Assembly: GCA_003574895.1 (NCBI GenBank)
Contig: PJFB01000018.1
Location: 1-64,000, forward strand
DNA: 64,000 nucleotides
From: Geobacter sp.
GTDB lineage: Bacteria > Desulfobacterota > Desulfuromonadia > Geobacterales > Pseudopelobacteraceae
Direction: 5' to 3'
In this document: piece after piece, positions 18,576-27,449 of the stretch
Numbering within the stretch: position 1 is the stretch's first letter
Layout of the letters: each line of letters begins with the position of its first letter
The notes under the pieces: generated by a model
What the model was told of the DNA's origin: nothing
Databases searched by the model: none
The model's input: the letters and a program-made list of their open reading frames with translations, nothing else
Program-made: the position numbers and the translations under genes

Positions 18576-19451
18576 TTATGGGTTCCGCAGGGCATAGACC
18601 GTTTTACCGCAAGTTCGAAATAGGTCCACGGCATGGTGGAAACTCTCGGAGTGGCCGGCAAAGAAGAGTCCGTTGGGCCGCAGATAGCCGGACAGATTCT
18701 TCAGAACCGTGTACTGGGTTTTTTTGTCGAAATAGATCATTACGTTACGGCAGAAGATGGCATCGAACTTTTCATGGATCGCCCATTTTTCATGAAGCAG
18801 ATTAAGGCTCTTGAAGGTGATCATTGCCTGGAGTTCCGGTTTGACCTTGGCAAAGCCGGCGTTTTCACCCTCTCCACGCAGAAAAAAACGCTTCAATTGG
18901 TTTGGCGAAAGTTTCTGCAACTGATCCAGGGGATAGACCCCGGTGCGTGCCCGCTCCAGCACTTTGGTGTCTATGTCGGTGGCAAGTATTTTTACCGGTG
19001 CGGCAAAGCTGTTGTAATGCTCGACCACTGTCATGGCAATGGAGTATGGCTCTTCGCCGCTGGATGATGCGCAGGTCCAGATGGAGACCTGCTGTTTAGG
19101 TGCCAGGCTTCCCAGGTGGGCCGAGAGTATGGGGAAATGATGGGCTTCACGGAAAAATGAAGTCATATTGGTGGTAAGGGCGTTTATGAAAGCCTCCCTT
19201 TCCGATTGGTCGTCACTCTCCAGGAGTTGCAGATACTCCGAGAAGGATTGCAGCCGCCTCACTCGGAGGCGGCGTGCCAGTCGGCTGTATACCAGGCCTT
19301 TTTTGGCAGGTGAGAGGGAAATGCCGGCAACCCGGTGGATCAGGTTCCGGATGCGGTTAAAGTCCTCCGAGGTGAAAGGAAACTGGAGCGGTTCCTTACA
19401 GTCGGAACGTCCTTCAAATGCCGGATTTGTAGGGTCTGTTGCAGCCAGCAT
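18576..19451 (-). CDS. cheR: CheR, chemotaxis receptor methyltransferase
   Basis: 291 residues. The N-terminal helical domain contains GLVYSRLARRLR, which contacts receptors, and NMTSFFRE. The SAM-binding domain contains WTCASSSGEEPYSIAM, and the C-terminal part DAIFCRNVMIYFDKK and LFFAGHSES. It methylates receptor glutamates using S-adenosylmethionine. GGGGAG precedes the ATG at 19451. It follows the receptor gene by about 45 bases in one operon with cheB. Confidence 0.96.
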   Translation of the reverse strand: MLAATDPTNPAFEGRSDCKEPLQFPFTSEDFNRIRNLIHRVAGISLSPAKKGLVYSRLARRLRVRRLQSFSEYLQLLESDDQSEREAFINALTTNMTSFFREAHHFPILSAHLGSLAPKQQVSIWTCASSSGEEPYSIAMTVVEHYNSFAAPVKILATDIDTKVLERARTGVYPLDQLQKLSPNQLKRFFLRGEGENAGFAKVKPELQAMITFKSLNLLHEKWAIHEKFDAIFCRNVMIYFDKKTQYTVLKNLSGYLRPNGLFFAGHSESFHHAVDLFRTCGKTVYALRNP

Positions 19452-19496
19452 CCCTGTTTCTCCCCGCTCTGAAGCTTGGATTTGCCAGACAATGGG

Positions 19497-21227
19497 TTAG
19501 AATTCCTGCCAGTCGCTATCGTTGTCCACCGGATTTTGCATGGCAGCTTCAATGAGTTCCGGCTTTTTTAGACCTTTTGCCGCTGCTGACGGTTTAGCTG
19601 CTTTTTCGATGCCCTTAGGCTGCAGGGCGTTTATTTTGCGAACTTTCTTTTCGGCAGCCACCTTCCTGGGTTGCATGGCTTCGTCCAACTTGAAGCGGGT
19701 GACAGCATGGACTAGCTGCCGGGCCTGGTCTTCCAGGGATTCGGCCGCCGCGGCTGCCTCCTCAACCAGGGCCGCATTCTGTTGGGTAACGTCGTCCATC
19801 TGGGTTATTGCCGTATTGACCTGCTCGATGCCGCTTGATTGTTCCAGCGAGGCGGCTGAAATCTCGGCCATTATGTCGGTCACCCGCTTGATGCTCGTGA
19901 CGATTTCCTGGGTGGTATGTCCGGCCTCCTCCACCAACTTGCTGCCATCCTCCACTTTTCTGACCGAATCCTCGATCAGGGCCTTGATCTCTTTTGCCGC
20001 TGAGGCGCTACGCTGGGCAAGGCTCCGCACCTCGGCTGCCACCACGGCAAAGCCGCGCCCCTGCTCACCGGCCCTGGCTGCCTCCACTGCCGCATTCAGC
20101 GCCAGGATGTTGGTCTGGAAGGCGATTCCGTCAATTACGCCGATAATGTCGGAGATCTTTCTGGAGCTATCGGAGATCGAGCCCATGGTATGCACCACCC
20201 TGTTGATCACGTCGCCACCTTTTACCGCCACGCCACTGGCACTGATCGCCAGTTGGTTGGCCTGCTGGGCGTTGTCGGCGTTCTGTTTGACGGTCGAGGT
20301 CAGCTCTTCCATGCTGGATGCGGTCTCTTCCAGCGCGGAAGCCTGCTCTTCGGTGCGTTGGGAGAGATCGGCGTTGCCGGCGGAAATCTGTTCGGTGGCA
20401 GTTGCAATGGAATCGGCACCATTTCGGACTTCGCCCACGATGTTGACCAGGTTTGCGTTCATGTTTTTCAGTGCCAGCAGCATCTGGCCTGTTTCGTCGG
20501 TGTATTTCGGTTCGACACGGCTGGTCAGGTCCCCATCGGCCACCAGTTGCGCCGTATGAACCGCTTCCTGTAGCGGTATGGTGATGATGCGGGTTATGAA
20601 AATGCCAAAGCCGATGGCCAGGATTATCCCGATGATTGCCAGGACAAGGGTGAACTTGATCGCCGAGGCGGCCATGGCTGTGTTCTGATCGGAAACGGTT
20701 TTGGCCTGCTTGATCTTGTAATCCACCAGTTTGTTAATGGCGCTATTTTCGGCCAATGCGGCACTTGTGGCATCACCGTTGTAGATTGATAACGCTTCGG
20801 CGTCATTACCCGCCATGGAGAGGTCGGTGATTTTGCTAATCAAGGGTCGAAACACGGTGCGGGTGTCGCTGAACTCTTTCAAAAGGGCCTTTTCGTCGGG
20901 GTTGGTGAAGGTCTTGTCCAGAAGCTCCACATTCTTGGATATCTCGGCGCTCAGTTCCTTGATCTGCTCGCCGAATTTCTGCTTTTCAGCCTTGTCATGC
21001 ACCAACAGTATCTTGGCGAGTGTGACGCGCACCCGCTGGAACGCGGTGGAGATAGAGCCCAACTGGGATATGGGCACGGTTGCCTTTTCGTAAAGCAGGG
21101 TGCCGTTGCTATCCGCCTTGCGGATGTTGGCTATGCCGATCCAGCCGATTACACCGGCTATCATTGCCAGCAGGATGAAACTTGACAGTAGTTTCGTACC
21201 GATTTTCAGATTGTAAAACCATTGCAT
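19497..21227 (-). CDS. Methyl-accepting chemotaxis protein with C-terminal CheR/CheB docking pentapeptide
   Basis: 576 residues. A first helix (about 10-30) and a second (about 187-209) bracket a four-helix-bundle periplasmic domain. A HAMP domain (about 210-265) and the signalling domain follow, with the hairpin tip [20 protein letters not shown] Lys-rich linker leads to the last five residues DWQEF, which match the xWxxF tether that binds CheR and CheB in full-length receptors. AAGGAG lies before the ATG. This is the only receptor inside the che operon. Confidence 0.95.
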   Translation of the reverse strand: MQWFYNLKIGTKLLSSFILLAMIAGVIGWIGIANIRKADSNGTLLYEKATVPISQLGSISTAFQRVRVTLAKILLVHDKAEKQKFGEQIKELSAEISKNVELLDKTFTNPDEKALLKEFSDTRTVFRPLISKITDLSMAGNDAEALSIYNGDATSAALAENSAINKLVDYKIKQAKTVSDQNTAMAASAIKFTLVLAIIGIILAIGFGIFITRIITIPLQEAVHTAQLVADGDLTSRVEPKYTDETGQMLLALKNMNANLVNIVGEVRNGADSIATATEQISAGNADLSQRTEEQASALEETASSMEELTSTVKQNADNAQQANQLAISASGVAVKGGDVINRVVHTMGSISDSSRKISDIIGVIDGIAFQTNILALNAAVEAARAGEQGRGFAVVAAEVRSLAQRSASAAKEIKALIEDSVRKVEDGSKLVEEAGHTTQEIVTSIKRVTDIMAEISAASLEQSSGIEQVNTAITQMDDVTQQNAALVEEAAAAAESLEDQARQLVHAVTRFKLDEAMQPRKVAAEKKVRKINALQPKGIEKAAKPSAAAKGLKKPELIEAAMQNPVDNDSDWQEF

Positions 21228-21288
21228 ACTGTTCTCCTTCCAGACGGTTGGTTATGGATTTATCCTGCAATAATGTTGATTATCCTTT

Positions 21289-21780
21289 TCAGGTCGGCAC
21301 ATCCATGAGTTGCATCTCCGGGCTGCTCATAAGCTGTTCGATATCAACCAGAATCAGCATTTGATCGTTTACCGTACCGAGTCCGGTGATGTATTTGGTG
21401 TCAAGGGCAGAGCCGAATTCCGGGGCCGGTTTGATCTGTTCCGGCGCAAGGGTCGTCACATCCGACACGCTGTCAACGACCATGCCTACTACCCGTCCGA
21501 CAACATTCATAATGATCACAACGGTAAATTCATTGTAATCGGCCCGGCCAAGTTTGAATTTGATCCGCATGTCAACAATCGGCACGATTACGCCACGCAG
21601 ATTTATTACCCCTTTAAGGAAGTCCGGTGAATTGGCTATGTGCGTAACGGCGTCATAGCCGCGGATCTCCTGTACCTTCAGGATGTCCATGCCGTATTCT
21701 TCGCTGCCGAGGGTAAACGTCAGATACTCTCCAACGCCTGTACCCGTTTGCTGTTGCAATGATCCCTGTTCTTCCTGCAT
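21289..21780 (-). CDS. cheW: CheW, chemotaxis coupling protein
   Basis: 163 residues. The CheW fold is shown by [22 protein letters not shown] at the start of the domain (quoted in part), then [19 protein letters not shown] and a C-terminal ILVDIEQL. The protein links the receptor to CheA. AAGGAGG precedes the ATG at 21780. It lies between cheA and the receptor gene, as in many che operons. Confidence 0.95.
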   Translation of the reverse strand: MQEEQGSLQQQTGTGVGEYLTFTLGSEEYGMDILKVQEIRGYDAVTHIANSPDFLKGVINLRGVIVPIVDMRIKFKLGRADYNEFTVVIIMNVVGRVVGMVVDSVSDVTTLAPEQIKPAPEFGSALDTKYITGLGTVNDQMLILVDIEQLMSSPEMQLMDVPT

Positions 21781-21829
21781 ATGACATTGCCTCCTTTGTG
21801 AAGAGCCTTAAGATCCCGAAGATTTGTAC

Positions 21830-23971
21830 TTATTCGATTAGACTTGCCGCATCCTTGTCCGACCAATTCTTTCCCAAATCGATCAGTGCTGCGACGTCAA
21901 GAATCAAGGCCACTTTGCCGTCGCCAAGGATAGTTGCTCCCGATGTCCCCTCCACCTTGCGATAATTCTCTTCCAGGCTCTTGATCACCACTTGGAGTTC
22001 ATCCATCAAGGTGTCCACCAGGATGGCTGCCCTTTCTCCCTCGACTTCGACCAGCACCAGGATCCCCTTATCCGGCTCAATAATCGGTGTTTGCAGGTTG
22101 AACATCCCGTACAACGGCAAGACGGTGATGTATTCTCCGCGCACATGGACAACCTGTCTGCCGTTAACGGTCTTGAGATTTTCCGGTTTGGGTTGGATTG
22201 ATTCAACGATGGAACTGAGTGGGAAAATGAATTTTTCTTCCCCCACAGAGACTGAGATCCCTTCCAGAATGGCCAGTGTCAGTGGCAGGCTGATGGTAAC
22301 CCTGGTTCCCTTGCCGGATTCAGACGCTATCTGCACCCTGCCGCCCATGGAATGGACGTTCCTTAGGACAACGTCCATACCCACGCCGCGCCCGGAAATG
22401 TCGGTGATTGCATCAGCCGTGGAAAAGCCGGGTGCAAAGATAAGTTGCCAGACCTCGTCATCCGTCATGGAATCGGAAACCGCAATGCCGCGTTCGAGCG
22501 CCTTGCCCATGATCTTGGCGCGATTAAGGCCGGCGCCGTCATCGATCACGTCGATCACGATCCGCCCTCCCAGTTGTGATGCCCTGAGCATTATCGTGCC
22601 GATCGCCTCTTTCCCCGTTGCGATACGGACATCTGGCAATTCCAGGGCGTGGTCGAGGCAATTGCGCACCAAGTGGGTCAGGGGGTCACTGATTTTTTCA
22701 ATGAGGCCCTTGTCCAGTTCCGTGGTATCTCCGAAGGTCTTCAATTCAACCTGTTTGCCGAGTTTAGCCGCCAGATCCCGCACCATGCGGGGGAAACGAT
22801 TGAAAACGACACTGATCGGCACCAGCCGGATCGACATGACGCTTTGCTGCAGGTCACGGGTATTGCGTTCAAGTTGCAGCAGGCCGCGGTGCAGGCCTTC
22901 GTACTGGACCGGATCAACTCCGGCCGCTGCCTGGGCCAGCATGGCCTGGGTGATCACCAGTTCTCCGACCTGGTTGATTAGTTGATCTACCTTGGTTACA
23001 CCCACCCTGATGGATGAATCGGCCTCGCCACTGCGGCGGCCGAAGGCTCCCGGTGCGGTTTCGTTTCTGTCCGACGCTCTCCTGCCCGGTGAAATGCAGG
23101 TCACGTTGTCTGACGGCGGCAGGGGAGCCATTCGGGCGGATGGCGCCTGAATGCCAGCCAGGTCAACAGTTAGGGCCGAATCCCCAAGAGCGTCACTTAG
23201 TTGGGTGTCGGAAACTACCCGGATGTCCAATTGATCTTCGTCGGCGACAAATTCGAAAATCTCGCGGATATCTTCTTCGCTGGCGGCTGTTTTCAGGGTG
23301 AATTGCCAGCAGGTGGCACACATCTCCGGGTCGAACGTACCGAAATCAGGAAAGTCGGATATTTCTGCATTTATGGTCAGTTCTCCCAACTGTTCCAATT
23401 CCAGAAATAGCTGCTCCAGTCTGACACCACGCTTGAAGATGTCCGGGTCCGGCGTGAACTCCATCTCAAACAGGCGGCAGCCTGGCTGCGAGTCTGAGGT
23501 AGTGTCTGTGGCCGTTGTAACGCCGGTTTCGGTGGCATCGGTCCCAATGACAGCCGTTTTTACATCGGTATATTGCCTCAGCTTGCTGCTGATCTGGTCA
23601 ACCGCCTCCTGGCGGACCTCTGCTCCGTCACGGTGGCCGGCCAGCTGCATGGCAATCACATCGCCGGCTTCGAGAAACAGATCGATCATGGCTGTCGTAA
23701 AGGGGATTTCATGGTTGCGAACCCGGTCAAGGAGGGACTCCATGATGTGGGTGACAACAGTCATGTCCTGAAAACCGAAGATTCCTGCCCCGCCCTTGAT
23801 TGAGTGGGCGGCCCTGAAGACCGCATTCAGTTGTTCTTCATCCGGTTTTCCATCGCTCAACGAGAGCAGTATCTGCTCCATCTCTGCCAGGTGTTCGCCG
23901 CATTCCTCAAAGAAAACCTGGTTGAACCGGTTCAGATCTATTTCACCTGATTCCATTCGCTCTTGTGTCAT
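21830..23971 (-). CDS. cheA: CheA, chemotaxis histidine kinase
   Basis: About 713 residues. P1 Hpt domain with phosphorylated His in AAHSIKGGAGIFGF, a variable P2-like region (about 130-300), dimerisation domain, then HATPase P4 with DPLTHLVRNCLDHALE, DDGAGLN and DISGRGVGMDVV, and a CheW-like P5 domain at the C-terminus. The ATG at 23971 overlaps the stop codon of the STAS gene (ATGA) and has AAGGAA upstream; an ATG two codons earlier is the alternative. It phosphorylates CheY-like and CheB receivers. Confidence 0.96.
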   Translation of the reverse strand: MTQERMESGEIDLNRFNQVFFEECGEHLAEMEQILLSLSDGKPDEEQLNAVFRAAHSIKGGAGIFGFQDMTVVTHIMESLLDRVRNHEIPFTTAMIDLFLEAGDVIAMQLAGHRDGAEVRQEAVDQISSKLRQYTDVKTAVIGTDATETGVTTATDTTSDSQPGCRLFEMEFTPDPDIFKRGVRLEQLFLELEQLGELTINAEISDFPDFGTFDPEMCATCWQFTLKTAASEEDIREIFEFVADEDQLDIRVVSDTQLSDALGDSALTVDLAGIQAPSARMAPLPPSDNVTCISPGRRASDRNETAPGAFGRRSGEADSSIRVGVTKVDQLINQVGELVITQAMLAQAAAGVDPVQYEGLHRGLLQLERNTRDLQQSVMSIRLVPISVVFNRFPRMVRDLAAKLGKQVELKTFGDTTELDKGLIEKISDPLTHLVRNCLDHALELPDVRIATGKEAIGTIMLRASQLGGRIVIDVIDDGAGLNRAKIMGKALERGIAVSDSMTDDEVWQLIFAPGFSTADAITDISGRGVGMDVVLRNVHSMGGRVQIASESGKGTRVTISLPLTLAILEGISVSVGEEKFIFPLSSIVESIQPKPENLKTVNGRQVVHVRGEYITVLPLYGMFNLQTPIIEPDKGILVLVEVEGERAAILVDTLMDELQVVIKSLEENYRKVEGTSGATILGDGKVALILDVAALIDLGKNWSDKDAASLIE

Positions 23972-24327
23972 GCACATTTCCTTGGATGATCGGATTGCAG
24001 CTCCAGTTCGTTGGCAAACCCGAGAAATTGAATTTTTTCCTTTATGTCGTCAGGCATATCATTAAGCAGTGGTTTGATGCCTCCAAGTTGCAAGGCGCGG
24101 AGAAATACGGCCAATAGCTGGCAACCGCAGGCATCCAGCTTCTCGATTCGGGTGAGATCGACTTCCGATTGGTCATGGTGCGCATTGGTAGGCAGTTTCT
24201 CATCGGTACAGATGCCGGAAAGCGAGGTCAGTTGTTCCACAAGCTGCGGCATCTGTTTGGTCACCCCGTCCATGGACCAATCGCCAGCAAGATATATTCT
24301 GGTTCTTTCAGACATATCATCCGACAT
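23968..24327 (-). CDS. STAS-domain protein at the head of the che operon
   Basis: About 119 residues from the ATG at 24327, which is preceded by GGAGGG at a good distance; a longer frame starts eight codons upstream without such a site. The fold resembles the STAS / anti-sigma-factor-antagonist family: LAGDWSMDG for the first strands, VDLTRIEKLDACGCQLL in the segment that usually carries the phosphorylatable Ser/Thr, and a final helix. At that site the residue is Cys/Ala rather than a clear Ser, so phosphorylation control may be absent. STAS proteins at the start of che operons are known in related bacteria. It is translationally coupled to cheA. Confidence 0.8.
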   Translation of the reverse strand: MSDDMSERTRIYLAGDWSMDGVTKQMPQLVEQLTSLSGICTDEKLPTNAHHDQSEVDLTRIEKLDACGCQLLAVFLRALQLGGIKPLLNDMPDDIKEKIQFLGFANELELQSDHPRKCA

Positions 24328-24392
24328 GGGGTGTCCCTCCTTTCTCCTCAATAAATTAAATGTGGTTGATTGTTGATTTGTAGTGTTTGCAG

Positions 24393-24408
24393 TGCAGGTA
24401 TGATGCCA
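24393..24408 (-). promoter_or_regulatory. Sigma-54 (-24/-12) promoter candidate for the che operon
   Basis: On the minus strand the sequence reads TGGCATcatacCTGCA. The invariant GG and GC doublets have the correct spacing (GC 12 bases after GG) and only two conserved positions differ from TGGCAC-N5-TTGCA. Predicted transcription would begin about 12 bases downstream, leaving a leader of roughly 55 bases before the STAS start at 24327. Confidence 0.6.
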
Positions 24409-24772
24409 TTGCTGTCTGCGCTAAATTGATCACAAATATCAGCAAGATAAGGCTGTAGCCAAGCTGGCGCCCCTGCGACGTTTTTTGCGCCGTCAAGGTT
24501 GTGGGGCTGGTTTGTTACGAAATAATAGTTGGTTATGGAAAAGCGACAAAAGCGATCTGTGCAAAAAATGTCGCAGGGGTTTTTATTCCCCTTGGTAAGG
24601 CATCAAGCTTGATAAGGAAGAAAAATGTGGTCAAATTAAAGTATCTTAAATGGACACGCAGATTGGATGTGGATATGATTCGTAACTTAATGATTAAGCA
24701 CGTCTGTTTTGGTCAAACAAATGTTTTGGCGGTTCATGAAAATATATCGACTGTTTCACAGGAAAGTCAGCC
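24409..24772. other. Intergenic region between divergent regulatory operons
   Basis: No gene is supported here. One stretch could fold: GCGACA (24543-24548) pairs with TGTCGC (24569-24574), followed at once by a small AGGGG/CCCCT hairpin (24575-24592). This may be a transcript leader structure of the plus-strand kinase operon or chance. No -35/-10 pair stands out. Confidence 0.3.
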
Positions 24773-24856
24773 ATGACCAGCACTGACGATTCAAGGTCAA
24801 ATTCGGCGGAATTTATGCTCAACAGTGATGAGCTCGGCACGGCGCAGGTTGTATGA
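24773..24856 (+). CDS. Possible 27-residue leader peptide overlapping the kinase start
   Basis: A short frame begins with ATG at 24773, preceded by AGGAAAG, and ends with TGA at 24854-24856. The stop overlaps the ATG of the next gene as ATGA. The peptide is polar, rich in Ser and Asp, without a signal or domain. The overlap would allow translational coupling of the histidine kinase, whose own ribosome site is weak. It could also be chance. Confidence 0.35.
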   Translation: MTSTDDSRSNSAEFMLNSDELGTAQVV

Positions 24857-27438
24857 AAGAGTTGCCCTGTCCTGCTCACAAATTGGGAAACAACAATACC
24901 TTCATCAAGCGATTGATAATTGCCACCGTGCTGATCAATCTGTCCGTCATTTCCCTGGCTGGCGTGTCGCTTTACCGAAACAGACTTGAGCACAGGGAAC
25001 AGGCCGAGGTTAACACCCGCAACCTCTCCCATGTGTTTGAGCAGTATGTCATCGGTGTATTGGACCGGATCGATCTGGTGCTGTCTGCGGTGGAGTTTGA
25101 GGCCCGGAAAGGGATTTTCGGAAGAGGTCTCGATAGTCAGGCAATCAACTCATACCTGGGGCGTGAACGTGCTCACCTGGACGAGATTCACGATTTGAAG
25201 GTTGTCAATGCCCAAGGAGAGGCCATATACAGCTTTGGTGCGGAGATGCACAAACCGCTGAACGTGTCGGATCTCGATTATTTCATTCGGTTACGCAAGT
25301 CGCCGAATGGGACGATGGTCATCTCCAAGCCGGTAGTCGGGCGTCTAAGCGGCAAATGGTATATAATCGTTGCCCAGCGGATTAATCAGCCGGACGGAAC
25401 CTTTGCCGGGGTGGTTACAGCTTCGATCTCGCTGGAGCGGTTATACAAAATATTTTCAGCCGTCAATGTCGGCAAGCATGGCAGTATCGTATTGCGCGAT
25501 GCTGATTTGGGGTTGGTTCTCCGTTATCCGGAACTGGCCGGGGTTGATAATGTCATGGGCAGCAATCCCTCACGCGAGTTCGGGGAATTGGTACAAACAG
25601 GCCAAACGTCAGATACCTACACGGCCCGTTCGTTTCTGGATAATGTGGAGCGAACTTTTAGTTACCGCAAGGTCTCAGGTTATCCCTTTTATGTCGTTGT
25701 TGGCCTTGCCACCGCTGATTATCTTGCCGAATGGCGTAGCGAAACTACCCAGGAAACCGCTTTCGTGGTGTTCTTCTGCTTGATTACCTCCATTGCGGCA
25801 TGGCTGGCCTGCCGGGAATGGCAGCGTAAAAATTCCGCCATGCAGGACTTGATCCGGCAGAAAGCGATTTACCACACCATTGCCGATTATACCCATGCCT
25901 GGGAATTCTGGCTCGATCCCGAGGAGCGGTTTGTGTATTCATCACCTTCGTGCAAAAGGGTTACCGGTTACGAAGCCGACGCTTTCTACACAGACCAGGA
26001 CTTGTTGCGGAAAATCACCCTGCCGGAGGATCTGGATAAATGTGCCGGCCATCATCATGATTCCCGGCCCGATGCTACCAACGGCAACTTGGTTATTCGT
26101 ATCCGCCATGGCGATGGCAGTGTACGCTGGCTGGAGCATGTTTGCCAGCCGATCATGGACGAATCCGGAACATACCTGGGAACCCGGGGCAGCAACCGCG
26201 ATATTACCGAGCGCAAGCAGATGGAAGAGGCCCTCATTGAGATTGGGGAGCATTTTCATCAGATCTTCATGCAAAACTGGGATGCCGTACTGCTTCTCAA
26301 ACAGGAAACCCTGGAAGTCATTGACGCCAATCCGGCGATGATCGAGCTTTTCGGTTACAGCCTGCCAGAATTACACGCCCTTGGGCCGTGGCAGATCATA
26401 CCCGACATTGCCGGGGAGATTCATCGATTCGCTCAAGATCCGGCACAGGGTGGAGAGCCTTTTCTCGGGCAGACCGTGGGCACCTCTAAGGACGGAACGC
26501 AAATCACCATCTCGACCAAGGCCAAATTGATCCGCCTGGGAGAAGTGGATGCGATCTATTGTTCATTCCGCGATATCTCGGAACGTATCCGTCTGGAAAT
26601 GGAAAGGCAGAAAAACCAGGCAAAACTCATTCATGCGAACAAGATGACCTCGCTAGGGATGCTGGTTTCCGGCATTGCCCATGAGATCAACAATCCGAAC
26701 CAGTATATTTCCATCAATGCTTTGCTGCTTGACGAGATCTGGAGGGATGCCTTGGCCATTCTGGCAAGGCATCAGGAAGAACATGGGGAGTTCCTGCTGA
26801 AAGGGTTACCCTTCGATCAGGCCCGCGAAGCGGTTCCGCGCCTTTTGAACGGGCTTTCCGAAGGCTCTCGCCGCATCACGCTCATCGTCAACAACCTGAA
26901 GGATTTTTCACGTGACGACAGCGGCCGGCACGAATCGACCTTTGACCTCAACAAGACCGTTCAGGATGCGCTACAGATCCTCACGCACCATATCCATAAA
27001 CATACCGACGAGTTCCGGATCGACCTGGCCGAAGAGCTCCCTCTGGTCAAGGGAAGGCCCCAGCAGATCGAGCAGGTCATCATCAATCTGATCACCAATG
27101 CCCTTCAGGCGCTTCCCGACAAGACAAAGGGTGTCATGGTGAGCACGGCGTTCGAGCAGCAGGACGGCTGCATCGTCCTGACCGTCAGCGACCAGGGTAG
27201 TGGTATGACCAGTAATTTGATGGAACGCATAACAGAACCTTTTTTCTCGACTAAACTTGACCAGGGTGGCACCGGCCTAGGTCTTTCCATCTCCGCCACC
27301 ATCATCAAAGAGCATGGCGGAACTCTGGAGTTTGAATCCGAGCCGGGTCTTGGCACGACCGCAACCATCAGACTGCCCGCAGCGCATGAAAATATGCCCG
27401 GGAACACCACTTGCCAGCAAGCCCGTACTGCCGGCTAA
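24853..27438 (+). CDS. Cache/PAS sensor histidine kinase
   Basis: 861 residues. A first helix (about 20-40) and a second (about 295-317) enclose a double-Cache-type extracytoplasmic sensor domain (opening RNLSHVFEQYV). Two PAS domains follow (about 330-455 and 460-580; the first ends in DITERKQMEE). The H-box is SGIAHEINNPNQYIS, a variant seen in a large kinase class, and the HATPase domain has DQGSGM and GGTGLGLSI. It likely senses a small ligand in the periplasm and phosphorylates the regulator encoded 11 bases downstream. Confidence 0.92.
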   Translation: MKELPCPAHKLGNNNTFIKRLIIATVLINLSVISLAGVSLYRNRLEHREQAEVNTRNLSHVFEQYVIGVLDRIDLVLSAVEFEARKGIFGRGLDSQAINSYLGRERAHLDEIHDLKVVNAQGEAIYSFGAEMHKPLNVSDLDYFIRLRKSPNGTMVISKPVVGRLSGKWYIIVAQRINQPDGTFAGVVTASISLERLYKIFSAVNVGKHGSIVLRDADLGLVLRYPELAGVDNVMGSNPSREFGELVQTGQTSDTYTARSFLDNVERTFSYRKVSGYPFYVVVGLATADYLAEWRSETTQETAFVVFFCLITSIAAWLACREWQRKNSAMQDLIRQKAIYHTIADYTHAWEFWLDPEERFVYSSPSCKRVTGYEADAFYTDQDLLRKITLPEDLDKCAGHHHDSRPDATNGNLVIRIRHGDGSVRWLEHVCQPIMDESGTYLGTRGSNRDITERKQMEEALIEIGEHFHQIFMQNWDAVLLLKQETLEVIDANPAMIELFGYSLPELHALGPWQIIPDIAGEIHRFAQDPAQGGEPFLGQTVGTSKDGTQITISTKAKLIRLGEVDAIYCSFRDISERIRLEMERQKNQAKLIHANKMTSLGMLVSGIAHEINNPNQYISINALLLDEIWRDALAILARHQEEHGEFLLKGLPFDQAREAVPRLLNGLSEGSRRITLIVNNLKDFSRDDSGRHESTFDLNKTVQDALQILTHHIHKHTDEFRIDLAEELPLVKGRPQQIEQVIINLITNALQALPDKTKGVMVSTAFEQQDGCIVLTVSDQGSGMTSNLMERITEPFFSTKLDQGGTGLGLSISATIIKEHGGTLEFESEPGLGTTATIRLPAAHENMPGNTTCQQARTAG

Positions 27439-27449
27439 AGGAGTCCGAG

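Noticed and set aside
24501..24776. A 91-codon plus-strand frame before the kinase
   Set aside because: Weak start, odd composition and no similarity to a known family; the in-frame end lies over the ribosome site of the mini-ORF.
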